NCBI GenBank assembly: GCA_018820745.1
Contig: JAHJNP010000105.1
Coordinates: forward strand, 1 to 8,595
Origin: Gammaproteobacteria bacterium
Lineage (GTDB): Bacteria > Pseudomonadota > Gammaproteobacteria > Burkholderiales > Thiobacillaceae
Direction of reading: 5' to 3'
Length of the DNA: 8,595 nt
Shown: positions 1 to 5,692 of the stretch, one piece after another
Layout: each line of letters begins with the position of its first letter
How positions within the stretch are numbered: the stretch's first letter is position 1
Position numbers and translations under genes: made by a program
Notes under the pieces: model-generated
The model's input: only the letters and a program-made list of their open reading frames with translations
Databases searched by the model: none
What the model was told of the DNA's origin: nothing

Positions 1-792
1 CACGTATTTGTACTGCGCCACCTTGTTGGCGAAGAACAGCGCCGCCAGCAACACGCCGACGAAGACGCCGTAGGCCAGGTTGTGGGTGGCGACCACCACC
101 CCCACGGTCATGACCATCACGACACTGGTGCTGGCGGGATGCTTCTTCAGGTTGGCCAATGAAGTCCAGCTGAAGGTGCCGATGGAGACCATGATCATCA
201 CCGCCACCAGCGCGGCCATCGGGATCCGCGCCACCCCGTCGCCGAGAAACACGATCAGCAGCAGGAACACACCCGCCGACAGGGTGGACAGGCGGGCGCG
301 ACCGCCCGATTTCACGTTGATGACCGACTGGCCGATCATCGCGCAGCCCGCCATGCCACCGACCAGGCCCGAGGCGATGTTGGCGATGCCCTGGCCCTTG
401 CATTCGTGGTTCCTGTCGCTGGTCGTGTCGGTGAGATCGTCGATGATGGTTGCGGTCATCAGCGATTCAAGCAGGCCCACCACCGCGAGCGAAATCGAGT
501 AGGGGAAGATGATCGCCAGCGTCTCGAAGTTGAGCGGCACCTCGGGCCAGAGGAAGATCGGCAGCGTGTCCGGCAGCTCGCCCATGTCGCCGACGGTGCG
601 GATATCCAGGTTCAGAAACATCGCCAGCCCGGTCAGCACGACGATGGTCACCAGCGGCGAGGGAATCGCCCGGGTGATGTAGGGGAAGCCATAGATGATC
701 GCGAGGCCGCCGGCGGTCATGGCGTAGACGTGCCAGGTGACGTTGGTCAGTTCGGGCAGCTGCGCCATGAAGATCAGGATCGCCAGCGCATT
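1..792 (-). pseudogene. SulP-family anion permease, 5'-truncated remnant (also cut by window edge)
   Basis: The frame is open without a stop from about 840 down to base 1. From about 792 leftward it reads like the C-terminal half of the membrane domain of a SulP inorganic anion transporter (sulfate or bicarbonate type). Typical stretches are the [12 protein letters not shown] helix start, [35 protein letters not shown] with a following [33 protein letters not shown] and a last helix before [12 protein letters not shown]. Any STAS domain would lie off the left edge. Upstream of Asn (codon 790-792) the usual HPVMLGFV helix and everything N-terminal of it are missing; the frame reads non-homologous residues until the hen1-like stop at 842. 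The first ATG in frame (766-768) lies inside a helix and has no ribosome binding site. I read it as a decayed or rearranged gene. Family assignment is firm; the truncation rests on comparison from memory. Confidence 0.8.
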
Positions 793-841
793 ATCCTGTT
801 GCCGCCCGTTCCCTGTCCAGACATGGCCTTTCCCAACCGGG

Positions 842-1513
842 CTAGGCCATCGAATCGGCATCCAGCGTGAAGCTGGCCATCTGGGTCGAGGCGCCGCGTG
901 TCGGGTGGCGATCGCCGATATCGTGGAACGCAACGGAATACGCATGGCGCGCCGCAACCCCACAGGCCCAGCGGCGGAACTTGGGGCGGTCCCACTCGAA
1001 GCGGTGATCCGGGTGGCGGAATGCCCCCGGGTTCATGCCGTGCACCACGTTGTATTCCTGATTCGGGGTCGTGATCAATACGGCGCGGGGTCGATAGCAG
1101 CCGAACACCGCACGTTCGACCAGGCTGAGCCGGCCCGGGTCGACGTGCTCGATCGTTTCCAGCATGACGGCCGCGTCGAATCCGCGCAGGGCTGGGTCGA
1201 CGTCGGTGAACGATGCGTGCATCACCTGGACACGTCCCGGCGGGGCGAGCGGGTCGAGGTGCAACGCCTCGCGTGCGGCGTGAAGCGCAGCAACCGAAAT
1301 ATCGATCCCGACAATGCGGCCAAATTGCGCCTGAGCGGCAAGCCTGACCATCAGCACCCCCTCGCCGCAGCCCAGATCGAGCACGCTGCGCGCGCCGCTG
1401 GCGAGCAGGGCATGGGTGACCGCGGCCAGGCGCGCCTCATGCAGGGGCGTCGACAAGCCGGCGGCATCACCGTGGTCATCCACCCACGGCGCAGAATCGA
1501 TTGCGGGTTTCAT
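842..1513 (-). CDS. hen1: Stand-alone Hen1-type RNA 3'-terminal ribose 2'-O-methyltransferase
   Basis: A 223-residue SAM-dependent methyltransferase. Motif I is VLDLGCGEG (44-52), with the acidic residue of motif II at D71 (GID). The Hen1 metal signature is present: E119, E122 and H123 in ETIEH, with the fourth ligand probably H170 in [16 protein letters not shown] (148-155), the [11 protein letters not shown] segment and a C-terminal TQMASF also match bacterial Hen1. Family members add a 2'-O-methyl group to the 3' end of RNA, protecting repaired ends. Bacterial Hen1 usually carries an N-terminal ligase-activating region and sits beside pnkp; here only the methyltransferase domain exists and no pnkp is in the window. 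The ATG at 1513 overlaps the stop of a 26-codon upstream ORF (ATGA) and has no good ribosome binding site of its own, so coupled translation is likely. The frame is open upstream to about 1618 but has no ATG, GTG or TTG. Domain assignment is strong; the biological role is inferred. Confidence 0.82.
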   Translation of the reverse strand: MKPAIDSAPWVDDHGDAAGLSTPLHEARLAAVTHALLASGARSVLDLGCGEGVLMVRLAAQAQFGRIVGIDISVAALHAAREALHLDPLAPPGRVQVMHASFTDVDPALRGFDAAVMLETIEHVDPGRLSLVERAVFGCYRPRAVLITTPNQEYNVVHGMNPGAFRHPDHRFEWDRPKFRRWACGVAARHAYSVAFHDIGDRHPTRGASTQMASFTLDADSMA

Positions 1514-1590
1514 TGCGACAGGCGACGCGTCGGACCGCAGGTGTGCGCGGCACGCGTCGGGCAGGTCTGATTCTGGTTCGCTGTCAGCAT
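1510..1590 (-). CDS. Short upstream ORF (26 codons) coupled to hen1
   Basis: ATG at 1588-1590 is preceded by GAGGAG (1598-1603 on the minus strand) at seven bases, the best ribosome binding site in this part of the window. The peptide starts MLTANQNQTC, contains two Cys and several Thr/Arg, and ends RRLSQ. Its TGA overlaps the ATG of the hen1-like gene as ATGA. It resembles no family I know. It may be a leader whose translation delivers ribosomes to hen1. Alternatively it is the true start of the methyltransferase, knocked out of frame by an indel: the hen1 frame alongside reads an acidic DSEPESDLPDACR stretch with plausible coding composition but no start codon. Confidence 0.45.
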   Translation of the reverse strand: MLTANQNQTCPTRAAHTCGPTRRLSQ

Positions 1591-1610
1591 GATTCGTCTC
1601 CTCATCCTGC

Positions 1611-1623
1611 GGTCGTCACGACC
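1611..1623. promoter_or_regulatory. Perfect palindrome upstream of the hen1 leader
   Basis: GGTCGT-C-ACGACC is a perfect 6+1+6 inverted repeat. It lies eight bases upstream of the GAGGAG ribosome binding site that serves the hen1 leader ORF, so it falls in the hen1 promoter or 5' leader. It could be an operator or a short RNA hairpin; nothing identifies the binding protein. Confidence 0.3.
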
Positions 1624-1632
1624 TGAATCTTA

Positions 1633-1660
1633 CCGACACCATGGAGTGATTGGGTACAAT
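1633..1660 (+). promoter_or_regulatory. Candidate sigma70 promoter for the nitronate monooxygenase-like gene
   Basis: The -10 hexamer TACAAT (1655-1660, 5 of 6 to consensus) lies 16 bases after CCGACA (1633-1638, 4 of 6 to TTGACA). Transcription would start near 1667, leaving a 5' leader of about 150 bases before the chosen start at 1818. The leader contains a short GC hairpin, CCCGCG (1716-1721) with CGCGGG (1731-1736). I recognise no known riboswitch in it. Confidence 0.4.
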
Positions 1661-1817
1661 CCGGAGTCTTATGACTCGGTGCGCGTGGGCGAGTGACACC
1701 CAGCCTTGTCGCCACCCCGCGGGCCTGAAGCGCGGGCGCCAGGATCGTTCCGCCGCACCACGGCATCAGGGCATGCCGCACCGGTCAAGACCGCTTACAG
1801 CAATCGCAAGGATCAGT

Positions 1818-3065
1818 ATGAAACGAGTGGATGATTTCCGACTGCGCTTCGGCAAGCAGGAACTGGTGCCGATCATCATCGGCGGCATGGGGGTGGACAT
1901 CTCGACCGCCGAACTGGCGCTCGAAGTGGCGCGCCTCGGCGGCATCGGCCATATCTCCGACGCCATGGTGCAGACCGTGTCCGACACCCGCTTCGACACC
2001 AAATTCGTCAGCCAGAAGCTGAAGCAATACAAGGCCAACGTCGCCAGCAGCGACAAGTCCGGCGTGCACTTCAACCTCGCCGTGCTCGAAGAGGCCACGC
2101 GCAACCACGTGGGCCGGGCGATGGAGGCCAAGCGCGGCGACGGGCTGATCTTCATCAACTGCATGGAAAAGCTCACCATGAATGCGCCGCGCGAGACGCT
2201 GCGCATGCGCCTGTCCGCCGCGCTCGACGCCGGCATCGACGGCATTACGCTGTCCGCCGGCCTGCACCTCGGCTCGTTCGCGCTGATGGAGGACCATCCG
2301 CGCTTCCGCGACGCCAAGCTCGGCATCATCGTCTCCTCGCCGCGCGCGCTGGCGATGTTCCTGCGCAAGAACGCCCGGCTGCAGCGCCTGCCGGACTACA
2401 TCGTGGTGGAAGGACCGCTCGCCGGCGGCCATCTCGGCTTCGGCATCGAGGACTGGTGGAAATACGATCTGCACACCCTTGTAAACGAAGTGCTGGCGTT
2501 CCTCAAAGCGGAACACCTCGACATTCCGGTGATCGCCGCCGGCGGCATTTTCACCGGCAGCGACGCCACCGCCTTCCTTGAACAGGGCGCGGCCGCGGTG
2601 CAGGTGGCCACGCGCTTCACCGTCACCCAGGAGTGCGGCCTGCCGGACAAGATCAAGCAGGAGTATTTCAGGGCGAGCGAGGACGACATCGAGGTCAACA
2701 CCATCTCGCCCACCGGCTACCCGATGCGCATGCTCCGTGGCAGCCCCGGCATCGGCGACGGCATCCGCCCGAACTGCGAGGCCTACGGCTACCTGCTCGA
2801 CGCCAAGGGCAACTGCGCCTACATCGACGCCTACAACCGCGAAGTGGCGTTGCACCCGGCCGCCAAGAAGATTTCGGTGAAGGACAAGACCTGTCTGTGC
2901 ACCCACATGCGCAACTTCGATATCTGGACCTGCGGCCATTACACCTACCGCCTCAAGGACACCACCCGGCGCCTGCCGGACGGCAGCTACCAGGTGCTCA
3001 GCGCAGAGCAGGTGTTCCACGACTACCAGTTCAGCACCGAGCAGAAAATCGCGCTGCCGGACTGA
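1818..3065 (+). CDS. Nitronate monooxygenase-like FMN enzyme with Cys/His-rich C-terminal extension
   Basis: A 415-residue TIM-barrel flavoenzyme of the nitronate monooxygenase (2-nitropropane dioxygenase) family, which oxidises toxic alkyl nitronates to carbonyl compounds and nitrite using FMN and oxygen. Visible signatures are GGMGVDIS (22-29) at the N-terminal barrel start, VVEGPLAGGHLGF (196-208) with H205 at the position of the family's catalytic His, and the phosphate-binding loop IAAGGIFTGSDA (239-250). Beyond about residue 310 it carries an extension not found in the short NMO enzymes, with C320, C333 and a tight C359/C361/H363/C372/H374 cluster that looks metal-binding. The start is set by AAGGA (1808-1812) six bases before ATG 1818; the frame is open further upstream (ATG 1671), but that segment is basic and unlike the family. 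The gene converges on nsrR. The substrate is not certain: the fold also serves enoyl-ACP reductases and related enzymes. Confidence 0.8.
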   Translation: MKRVDDFRLRFGKQELVPIIIGGMGVDISTAELALEVARLGGIGHISDAMVQTVSDTRFDTKFVSQKLKQYKANVASSDKSGVHFNLAVLEEATRNHVGRAMEAKRGDGLIFINCMEKLTMNAPRETLRMRLSAALDAGIDGITLSAGLHLGSFALMEDHPRFRDAKLGIIVSSPRALAMFLRKNARLQRLPDYIVVEGPLAGGHLGFGIEDWWKYDLHTLVNEVLAFLKAEHLDIPVIAAGGIFTGSDATAFLEQGAAAVQVATRFTVTQECGLPDKIKQEYFRASEDDIEVNTISPTGYPMRMLRGSPGIGDGIRPNCEAYGYLLDAKGNCAYIDAYNREVALHPAAKKISVKDKTCLCTHMRNFDIWTCGHYTYRLKDTTRRLPDGSYQVLSAEQVFHDYQFSTEQKIALPD

Positions 3066-3081
3066 GCGGCGATTCTCCAGC

Positions 3082-3104
3082 GGCGGCGGCTTGCACCCGC
3101 CGCC
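3082..3104. terminator. GC hairpin between convergent genes
   Basis: GGCGGCGG (3082-3089) and CCGCCGCC (3097-3104) form a perfect 8-bp stem with a 7-base loop. The hairpin sits in the 46-bp gap between the convergent NMO-like gene and nsrR. No T tract follows on either strand, so a classical intrinsic terminator is not proven; its position suggests a shared transcription stop. Confidence 0.4.
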
Positions 3105-3111
3105 ATCCCGA

Positions 3112-3519
3112 TCAAGGCAGGGCGGGCAGCAAATCCGCCAGAGTGTAGCGATCCAGCGTGGCCAGAAAGGCGCGGCCGGCCTCCCCCAGCACCGGCTTGA
3201 GCGCGCAGGCGGGCATCAGGCGGCAAGCCGATTCGCCCGGCCGGAAGCACTCGGCCAGTTCGAACCCCGGCTCCATGTCGCGCACCACGTCGCCGACCCG
3301 GATCAGTTCGGGGCGGCGCGCCAGGCGGAAACCACCGCCCTTGCCACGCGTCGTTTCGATATAACCCTTGAGACCCAGCTGATGCACCACGTGGGTGAGA
3401 TGGTGGCGCGAAATGCCGTGTTCGGCGGCCATCCCCGCCACCGTGGCCTGGACGTCGGGATGGCTGCCCAGGTGAATCAGCACCCTCAGGGAGAAATCGG
3501 TAAAGCGGGTGAGCTGCAT
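3112..3519 (-). CDS. nsrR: NsrR, nitric-oxide-sensing Rrf2-family repressor
   Basis: A 135-residue Rrf2-type winged-helix regulator that resembles E. coli NsrR from end to end: start MQLTRFTDFSLRVLI, recognition helix region HGISRHHLTHVVHQL (34-48), wing RGKGGGFRLAR (58-68), IRVGDVVRDMEP (73-84) and the C-terminal LDRYTLADLL. Three cysteines, C91, C99 and C105, occupy the position of the family's iron-sulfur cluster ligands; nitrosylation of that cluster releases the repressor from DNA. The spacing differs slightly from E. coli (C91, C96, C102). It is transcribed away from the DUF2249 operon across a shared control region that holds an NsrR-like site for each promoter, so it probably represses itself and that operon. 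The ATG at 3517-3519 has no clear Shine-Dalgarno, but the conserved MQLT start supports it. Confidence 0.93.
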   Translation of the reverse strand: MQLTRFTDFSLRVLIHLGSHPDVQATVAGMAAEHGISRHHLTHVVHQLGLKGYIETTRGKGGGFRLARRPELIRVGDVVRDMEPGFELAECFRPGESACRLMPACALKPVLGEAGRAFLATLDRYTLADLLPALP

Positions 3520-3532
3520 GGCAACGATCAGT

Positions 3533-3555
3533 AAGATTTAACTGAAAAACAAATT
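3533..3555 (-). promoter_or_regulatory. NsrR-like operator for nsrR (autoregulation)
   Basis: The 23-bp element fits the 11-1-11 NsrR pattern (arm AAGATGYATTT and its complement) at 16 of 22 positions; the left arm on the plus strand is AAGATTTAACT. It overlaps the last three bases of the minus-strand TATAAT and covers the expected transcription start of nsrR. It is weaker than the operon-side box. The consensus is from memory; the match was counted by hand. Confidence 0.55.
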
Positions 3556-3558
3556 ATA
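3553..3558 (-). promoter_or_regulatory. -10 element of the nsrR promoter
   Basis: Read on the minus strand this is a perfect TATAAT, 34 bases upstream of the nsrR ATG. It lies in the left arm of a perfect 9-bp inverted repeat (3553-3561 and 3582-3590). No recognisable -35 box stands at 16-18 bases. Confidence 0.6.
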
Positions 3559-3584
3559 GACGCAATTCCATAACACTCCGTGTC

Positions 3585-3590
3585 TATAAT
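3585..3590 (+). promoter_or_regulatory. -10 element of the DUF2249 operon promoter
   Basis: A perfect TATAAT in the right arm of the inverted repeat. The expected start of transcription is near 3597, giving a leader of about 27 bases before ATG 3624. That makes the ATG at 3591 impossible as a start from this promoter. The -35 region (about 3562-3567, GCAATT) is poor, suggesting a need for an activator or a naturally weak promoter. Confidence 0.65.
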
Positions 3591-3610
3591 ATGCATTCCA
3601 CTTACATCTA
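3588..3610 (+). promoter_or_regulatory. NsrR-like operator for the DUF2249 operon
   Basis: The 23-bp element has left arm AATATGCATTC and right arm ACTTACATCTA. It matches the 11-1-11 NsrR pattern at 17 of 22 positions, including the ATGCATT core and the opposing ACATCT. It overlaps the end of the -10 box and the expected start site, a standard place for repression. The adjacent gene encodes NsrR, which strengthens the call. Confidence 0.7.
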
Positions 3611-3623
3611 CAGGACGACAGCC

Positions 3624-3878
3624 ATGAGTGCCCACCTTCACCTTCGCCAGGACAACGTCTACCCCTTCGACGCGCGCGGCATCGCCAAGCGCTTTCGCCA
3701 TGCGGCCATCTTCGGCGCGCTGGACGCGCTGAATTCGGGCGAGCGCATGCGCTTCGTCAACGATCACGACCCCCTGCCGCTGCTCGATCAGCTGCGCGCC
3801 CGCTATGCCGACGCCGTTGAAATCCAGTACATCAAGCGCGACGCCGGGGAAATCGTGATCGACTTCATCCGCAGCTAA
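3624..3878 (+). CDS. DUF2249 domain protein, first gene of the NsrR-controlled operon
   Basis: An 84-residue protein consisting of a single DUF2249 domain: DARGIAKRFRHAAIFGALDALNSGE (the D-R...RH..IF..L..L..GE pattern), then MRFVNDHDPLPLL, then a C-terminal strand VIDFIRS. DUF2249 has a TusA/SirA-like two-layer fold and occurs near nitric oxide reductase, Hcp and di-iron repair genes. Its function is unknown; metal or redox chemistry around the NDHDP motif is often supposed. The start at 3624 is preferred over the in-frame ATG at 3591 because the latter lies upstream of the expected transcript start, and AGGA (3612-3615) stands eight bases before 3624. The next gene begins five bases after the stop, so the two are co-transcribed. 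Confidence 0.85.
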   Translation: MSAHLHLRQDNVYPFDARGIAKRFRHAAIFGALDALNSGERMRFVNDHDPLPLLDQLRARYADAVEIQYIKRDAGEIVIDFIRS

Positions 3879-3883
3879 GCGCC

Positions 3884-5044
3884 ATGGCGTTGCCGGCGCT
3901 GGTGCTGCTTGCCCTGGTCGCGTTTGCCGCGGCCTTGCTGTGGGCGCCCCACGCCGGCCGTCCCGCCGCCCTGCACCTGATTCTGGCGGTGGGCGCCATG
4001 CCGCTGATCTTCGGTGCCATGAGCCACTTCATCCCGGTGCTCACCCGCACCCGCATTGCCACCAGCGGGCTGCTCGGCCTCCCCGTTCTGGCGCTGGCCG
4101 GCGGCGCGCTGGCGGTGGGTGCGCTCAGCCTGCCTGAGCTGTTCTGGGGGCGTCATGCCGGGGCGCTGCTGGCGCTGGCGGCTGCCAGCGCGCTGCTCGT
4201 CTGGAGCCGGCGCCGTCGCGCCGGGATGCTGGGTCGGCCGCACCCCTGCCTCGCTTGGTACGACGCGGCATTGGCGTGTCTTGCGCTGGCCCTGCTCGCC
4301 ATTCTCGCCAGCGCGATCTGGCCGCAGCAGACGATCGCTCTTTACCGCCTCCATCTCCACCTCAACACGCTCGGCTTCGTCGGGCTGACCGCCGTGAGCA
4401 CGCTTGCGGTGCTGCTGCCGACCGTCGCCGGCAGGCCCGACCCGCAGGTCGGCCCGCGGCTGCGCCGCGATCTGCCGTGGGCGCTCGCCGGCACCCTGCT
4501 GGCCGCCGTCGGCTCGGCCTGGTTCGGCCCGCTCGCCTGGATCGGCGGCGCCTTGTGGGCGGTCCCGCTGCTGCGGCTGGGGGCAAGCTGGCTGCGGCTG
4601 TACCGTGCCGAGATCCTCGCGCTGCACGGCGCGGCGCCGCTGCTCGCCGCCGCGCTGGCCGGTCTTGCGCTCAGCATGATTTTGGGGGCCGTCGCTCCGA
4701 TTACTGTGGCCCCGCTGACTGCGGCGGGATGGTTTCGCCCGACCGAGCCGGCGCTGGCCTTCGTCAGCGGCTTCATGCTGCCCTTGGTGTCCGGCGCGGC
4801 CAGCCAGCTGTTGCCGGTGTGGCTGCGCCCGGGCGTGCAGAGCAGTTGGCACGCGAAGCTGCGCGACAGCCTGGGACGCTACGGCGGCGTCCGCGCCGCG
4901 CTGTTCTGCCTGGGCGGCATCGCGGCCGGAACGGGCCACGAGTGGGGTCTGCTGCTGGGCGCGTTCACGCTGATCTGGTTTCTGCTGCAGGCCGGCGGCG
5001 CGCTGCTGCAGGCCTTCGTCTTTCAAAAAAGAAAATGGTCATGA
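3884..5044 (+). CDS. Polytopic inner-membrane protein, NnrS-like
   Basis: A 386-residue, very hydrophobic protein with roughly ten to twelve membrane helices and a short basic C-terminus (QKRKWS). It has conserved-looking histidines in or near helices: H31, H48 in FGAMSHFIPVLTR, H157 and H159 in YRLHLHLNTLGF, and H248. Such histidines fit the NnrS family of NO-responsive haem/copper membrane proteins, but the match is partial and I call it NnrS-like only. Three helices end in a similar pattern (GAMSHFIPVLTR, VSTLAVLLPTVAGR, GAASQLLPVWLRPG), which suggests internal duplication. There is no clear ribosome binding site at 3884; with five bases after the DUF2249 stop, translation is probably coupled. 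Its TGA overlaps the ATG of the next gene. Likely role: nitrosative stress or denitrification, inferred from the operon and its NsrR site. Confidence 0.7.
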   Translation: MALPALVLLALVAFAAALLWAPHAGRPAALHLILAVGAMPLIFGAMSHFIPVLTRTRIATSGLLGLPVLALAGGALAVGALSLPELFWGRHAGALLALAAASALLVWSRRRRAGMLGRPHPCLAWYDAALACLALALLAILASAIWPQQTIALYRLHLHLNTLGFVGLTAVSTLAVLLPTVAGRPDPQVGPRLRRDLPWALAGTLLAAVGSAWFGPLAWIGGALWAVPLLRLGASWLRLYRAEILALHGAAPLLAAALAGLALSMILGAVAPITVAPLTAAGWFRPTEPALAFVSGFMLPLVSGAASQLLPVWLRPGVQSSWHAKLRDSLGRYGGVRAALFCLGGIAAGTGHEWGLLLGAFTLIWFLLQAGGALLQAFVFQKRKWS

Positions 5045-5652
5045 GCTTCCCGGAATTCTTTGCCGCCGTGCCGCGCCTCGCGCTGCACGACCCCCTGGCC
5101 GACATCCTCGGCGCCGCCGAAAACGGCCTGGTCGAATACGGCTACACCGATGCGGTCAAGCTCGCCGGGCATTCCTGTCCCACCGTCGCGGGCGCCTACC
5201 TCATGACCCTCAAGGCGCTGGCGAAACTTTATCCGGATGGCTGCCCCGAACGCGGTGGCATCAAGGTCGAATTGAAAGCCGCCCAGGCGGACGGCGTTGC
5301 CGGCGTCACCGCAGCCGTGGCCGGTCTCCTCACCGGCGCCGCAGGCGAAGGCGGGTTCAAGGGACTGGGAGGCCGCTATGGCCGCCGCAATCTGTTGCAA
5401 TTCGCGGCCGCCATCGACGCCGAGCTCGGTTTCACCCGGCTCGACACAGGCACGCGCGTGGCGGCTGCCTACCATCCGGAAGTCGTGCCTGCCCCACCTG
5501 AACTGCAGGAATTGATGCCAAAACTGCTGGCGGGCACGGCAAGCACTGCCGAAGAAATCGAATTCGGCCGCCTCTGGCAGTTGCGGGTGAAGCGCATCCT
5601 GATCGACCACTTCGACGACCCGGAACTGGTGCGGCTTGCCAGCCAAGCCTAA
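5041..5652 (+). CDS. FmdE-like GHxCP protein, third gene of the NsrR-controlled operon
   Basis: A 203-residue soluble protein. It carries AGHSCPTVAGAYLM (42-55), the GHxCP motif typical of FmdE-domain proteins, with H44 and C46 as likely metal ligands. A glycine-rich block follows: LLTGAAGEGGFKGLGGRYGRRNLLQF (96-121). FmdE was named from formylmethanofuran dehydrogenase operons, but the domain is widespread in bacteria without methanogenesis and its biochemical role is unclear, so I give no enzyme name. The start is ATG 5041, which overlaps the preceding stop as ATGA; ATG 5035 is a close alternative. Neither has a strong ribosome binding site, so translation probably depends on the gene before it. 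It is the last gene of the operon; the opposing lipoprotein gene ends 40 bases downstream. No terminator hairpin is evident; only the short palindrome CAGAATTCTG (5657-5666) lies there. Confidence 0.7.
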   Translation: MSFPEFFAAVPRLALHDPLADILGAAENGLVEYGYTDAVKLAGHSCPTVAGAYLMTLKALAKLYPDGCPERGGIKVELKAAQADGVAGVTAAVAGLLTGAAGEGGFKGLGGRYGRRNLLQFAAAIDAELGFTRLDTGTRVAAAYHPEVVPAPPELQELMPKLLAGTASTAEEIEFGRLWQLRVKRILIDHFDDPELVRLASQA

Positions 5653-5692
5653 ACGCCAGAATTCTGCAAATTCGCCAGCCTTCCCTACGGTG

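Larger units (their letters stand above)
3553..3590. repeat. Perfect 9-bp inverted repeat carrying both -10 boxes
   Basis: ATTATAGAC (3553-3561) is the exact reverse complement of GTCTATAAT (3582-3590), with 20 bases between. Each arm ends in an outward-facing TATAAT, so the repeat lays out two divergent promoters back to back. It may also bind a regulator, since arm centres are 29 bp apart, close to three helical turns. Confidence 0.75.

Noticed and set aside
774..824. Minus-strand ATG at 822-824 as a new start for the SulP remnant
   Set aside because: It is in a different frame and meets a stop after 16 codons.
80..1570. Plus-strand open frames over the left end
   Set aside because: They are opposite the SulP remnant and hen1-like gene, which read as real families on the minus strand.
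1785..3020. Minus-strand open frame of about 411 codons
   Set aside because: It lies entirely opposite the NMO-like gene; the sequence is Ala/Gly/Arg/Val-rich with no domain.
3541..3600. FNR/Dnr-type box in the nsrR divergent region
   Set aside because: I looked for TTGAT-N4-ATCAA or TTGAC-N4-GTCAA and found no acceptable match.
3591..3623. Earlier ATG start for the DUF2249 gene
   Set aside because: It lies one base after the -10 box, upstream of the expected transcript start, and inside the NsrR-like operator.
3875..5026. Minus-strand open frame of about 383 codons, very Gln/Arg-rich
   Set aside because: It is the antisense shadow of the membrane protein gene; its composition is unlike any real protein here.
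5657..5666. CAGAATTCTG palindrome as a terminator between convergent genes
   Set aside because: Only 10 bp with no loop, no GC stem and no T tract; too weak to call.
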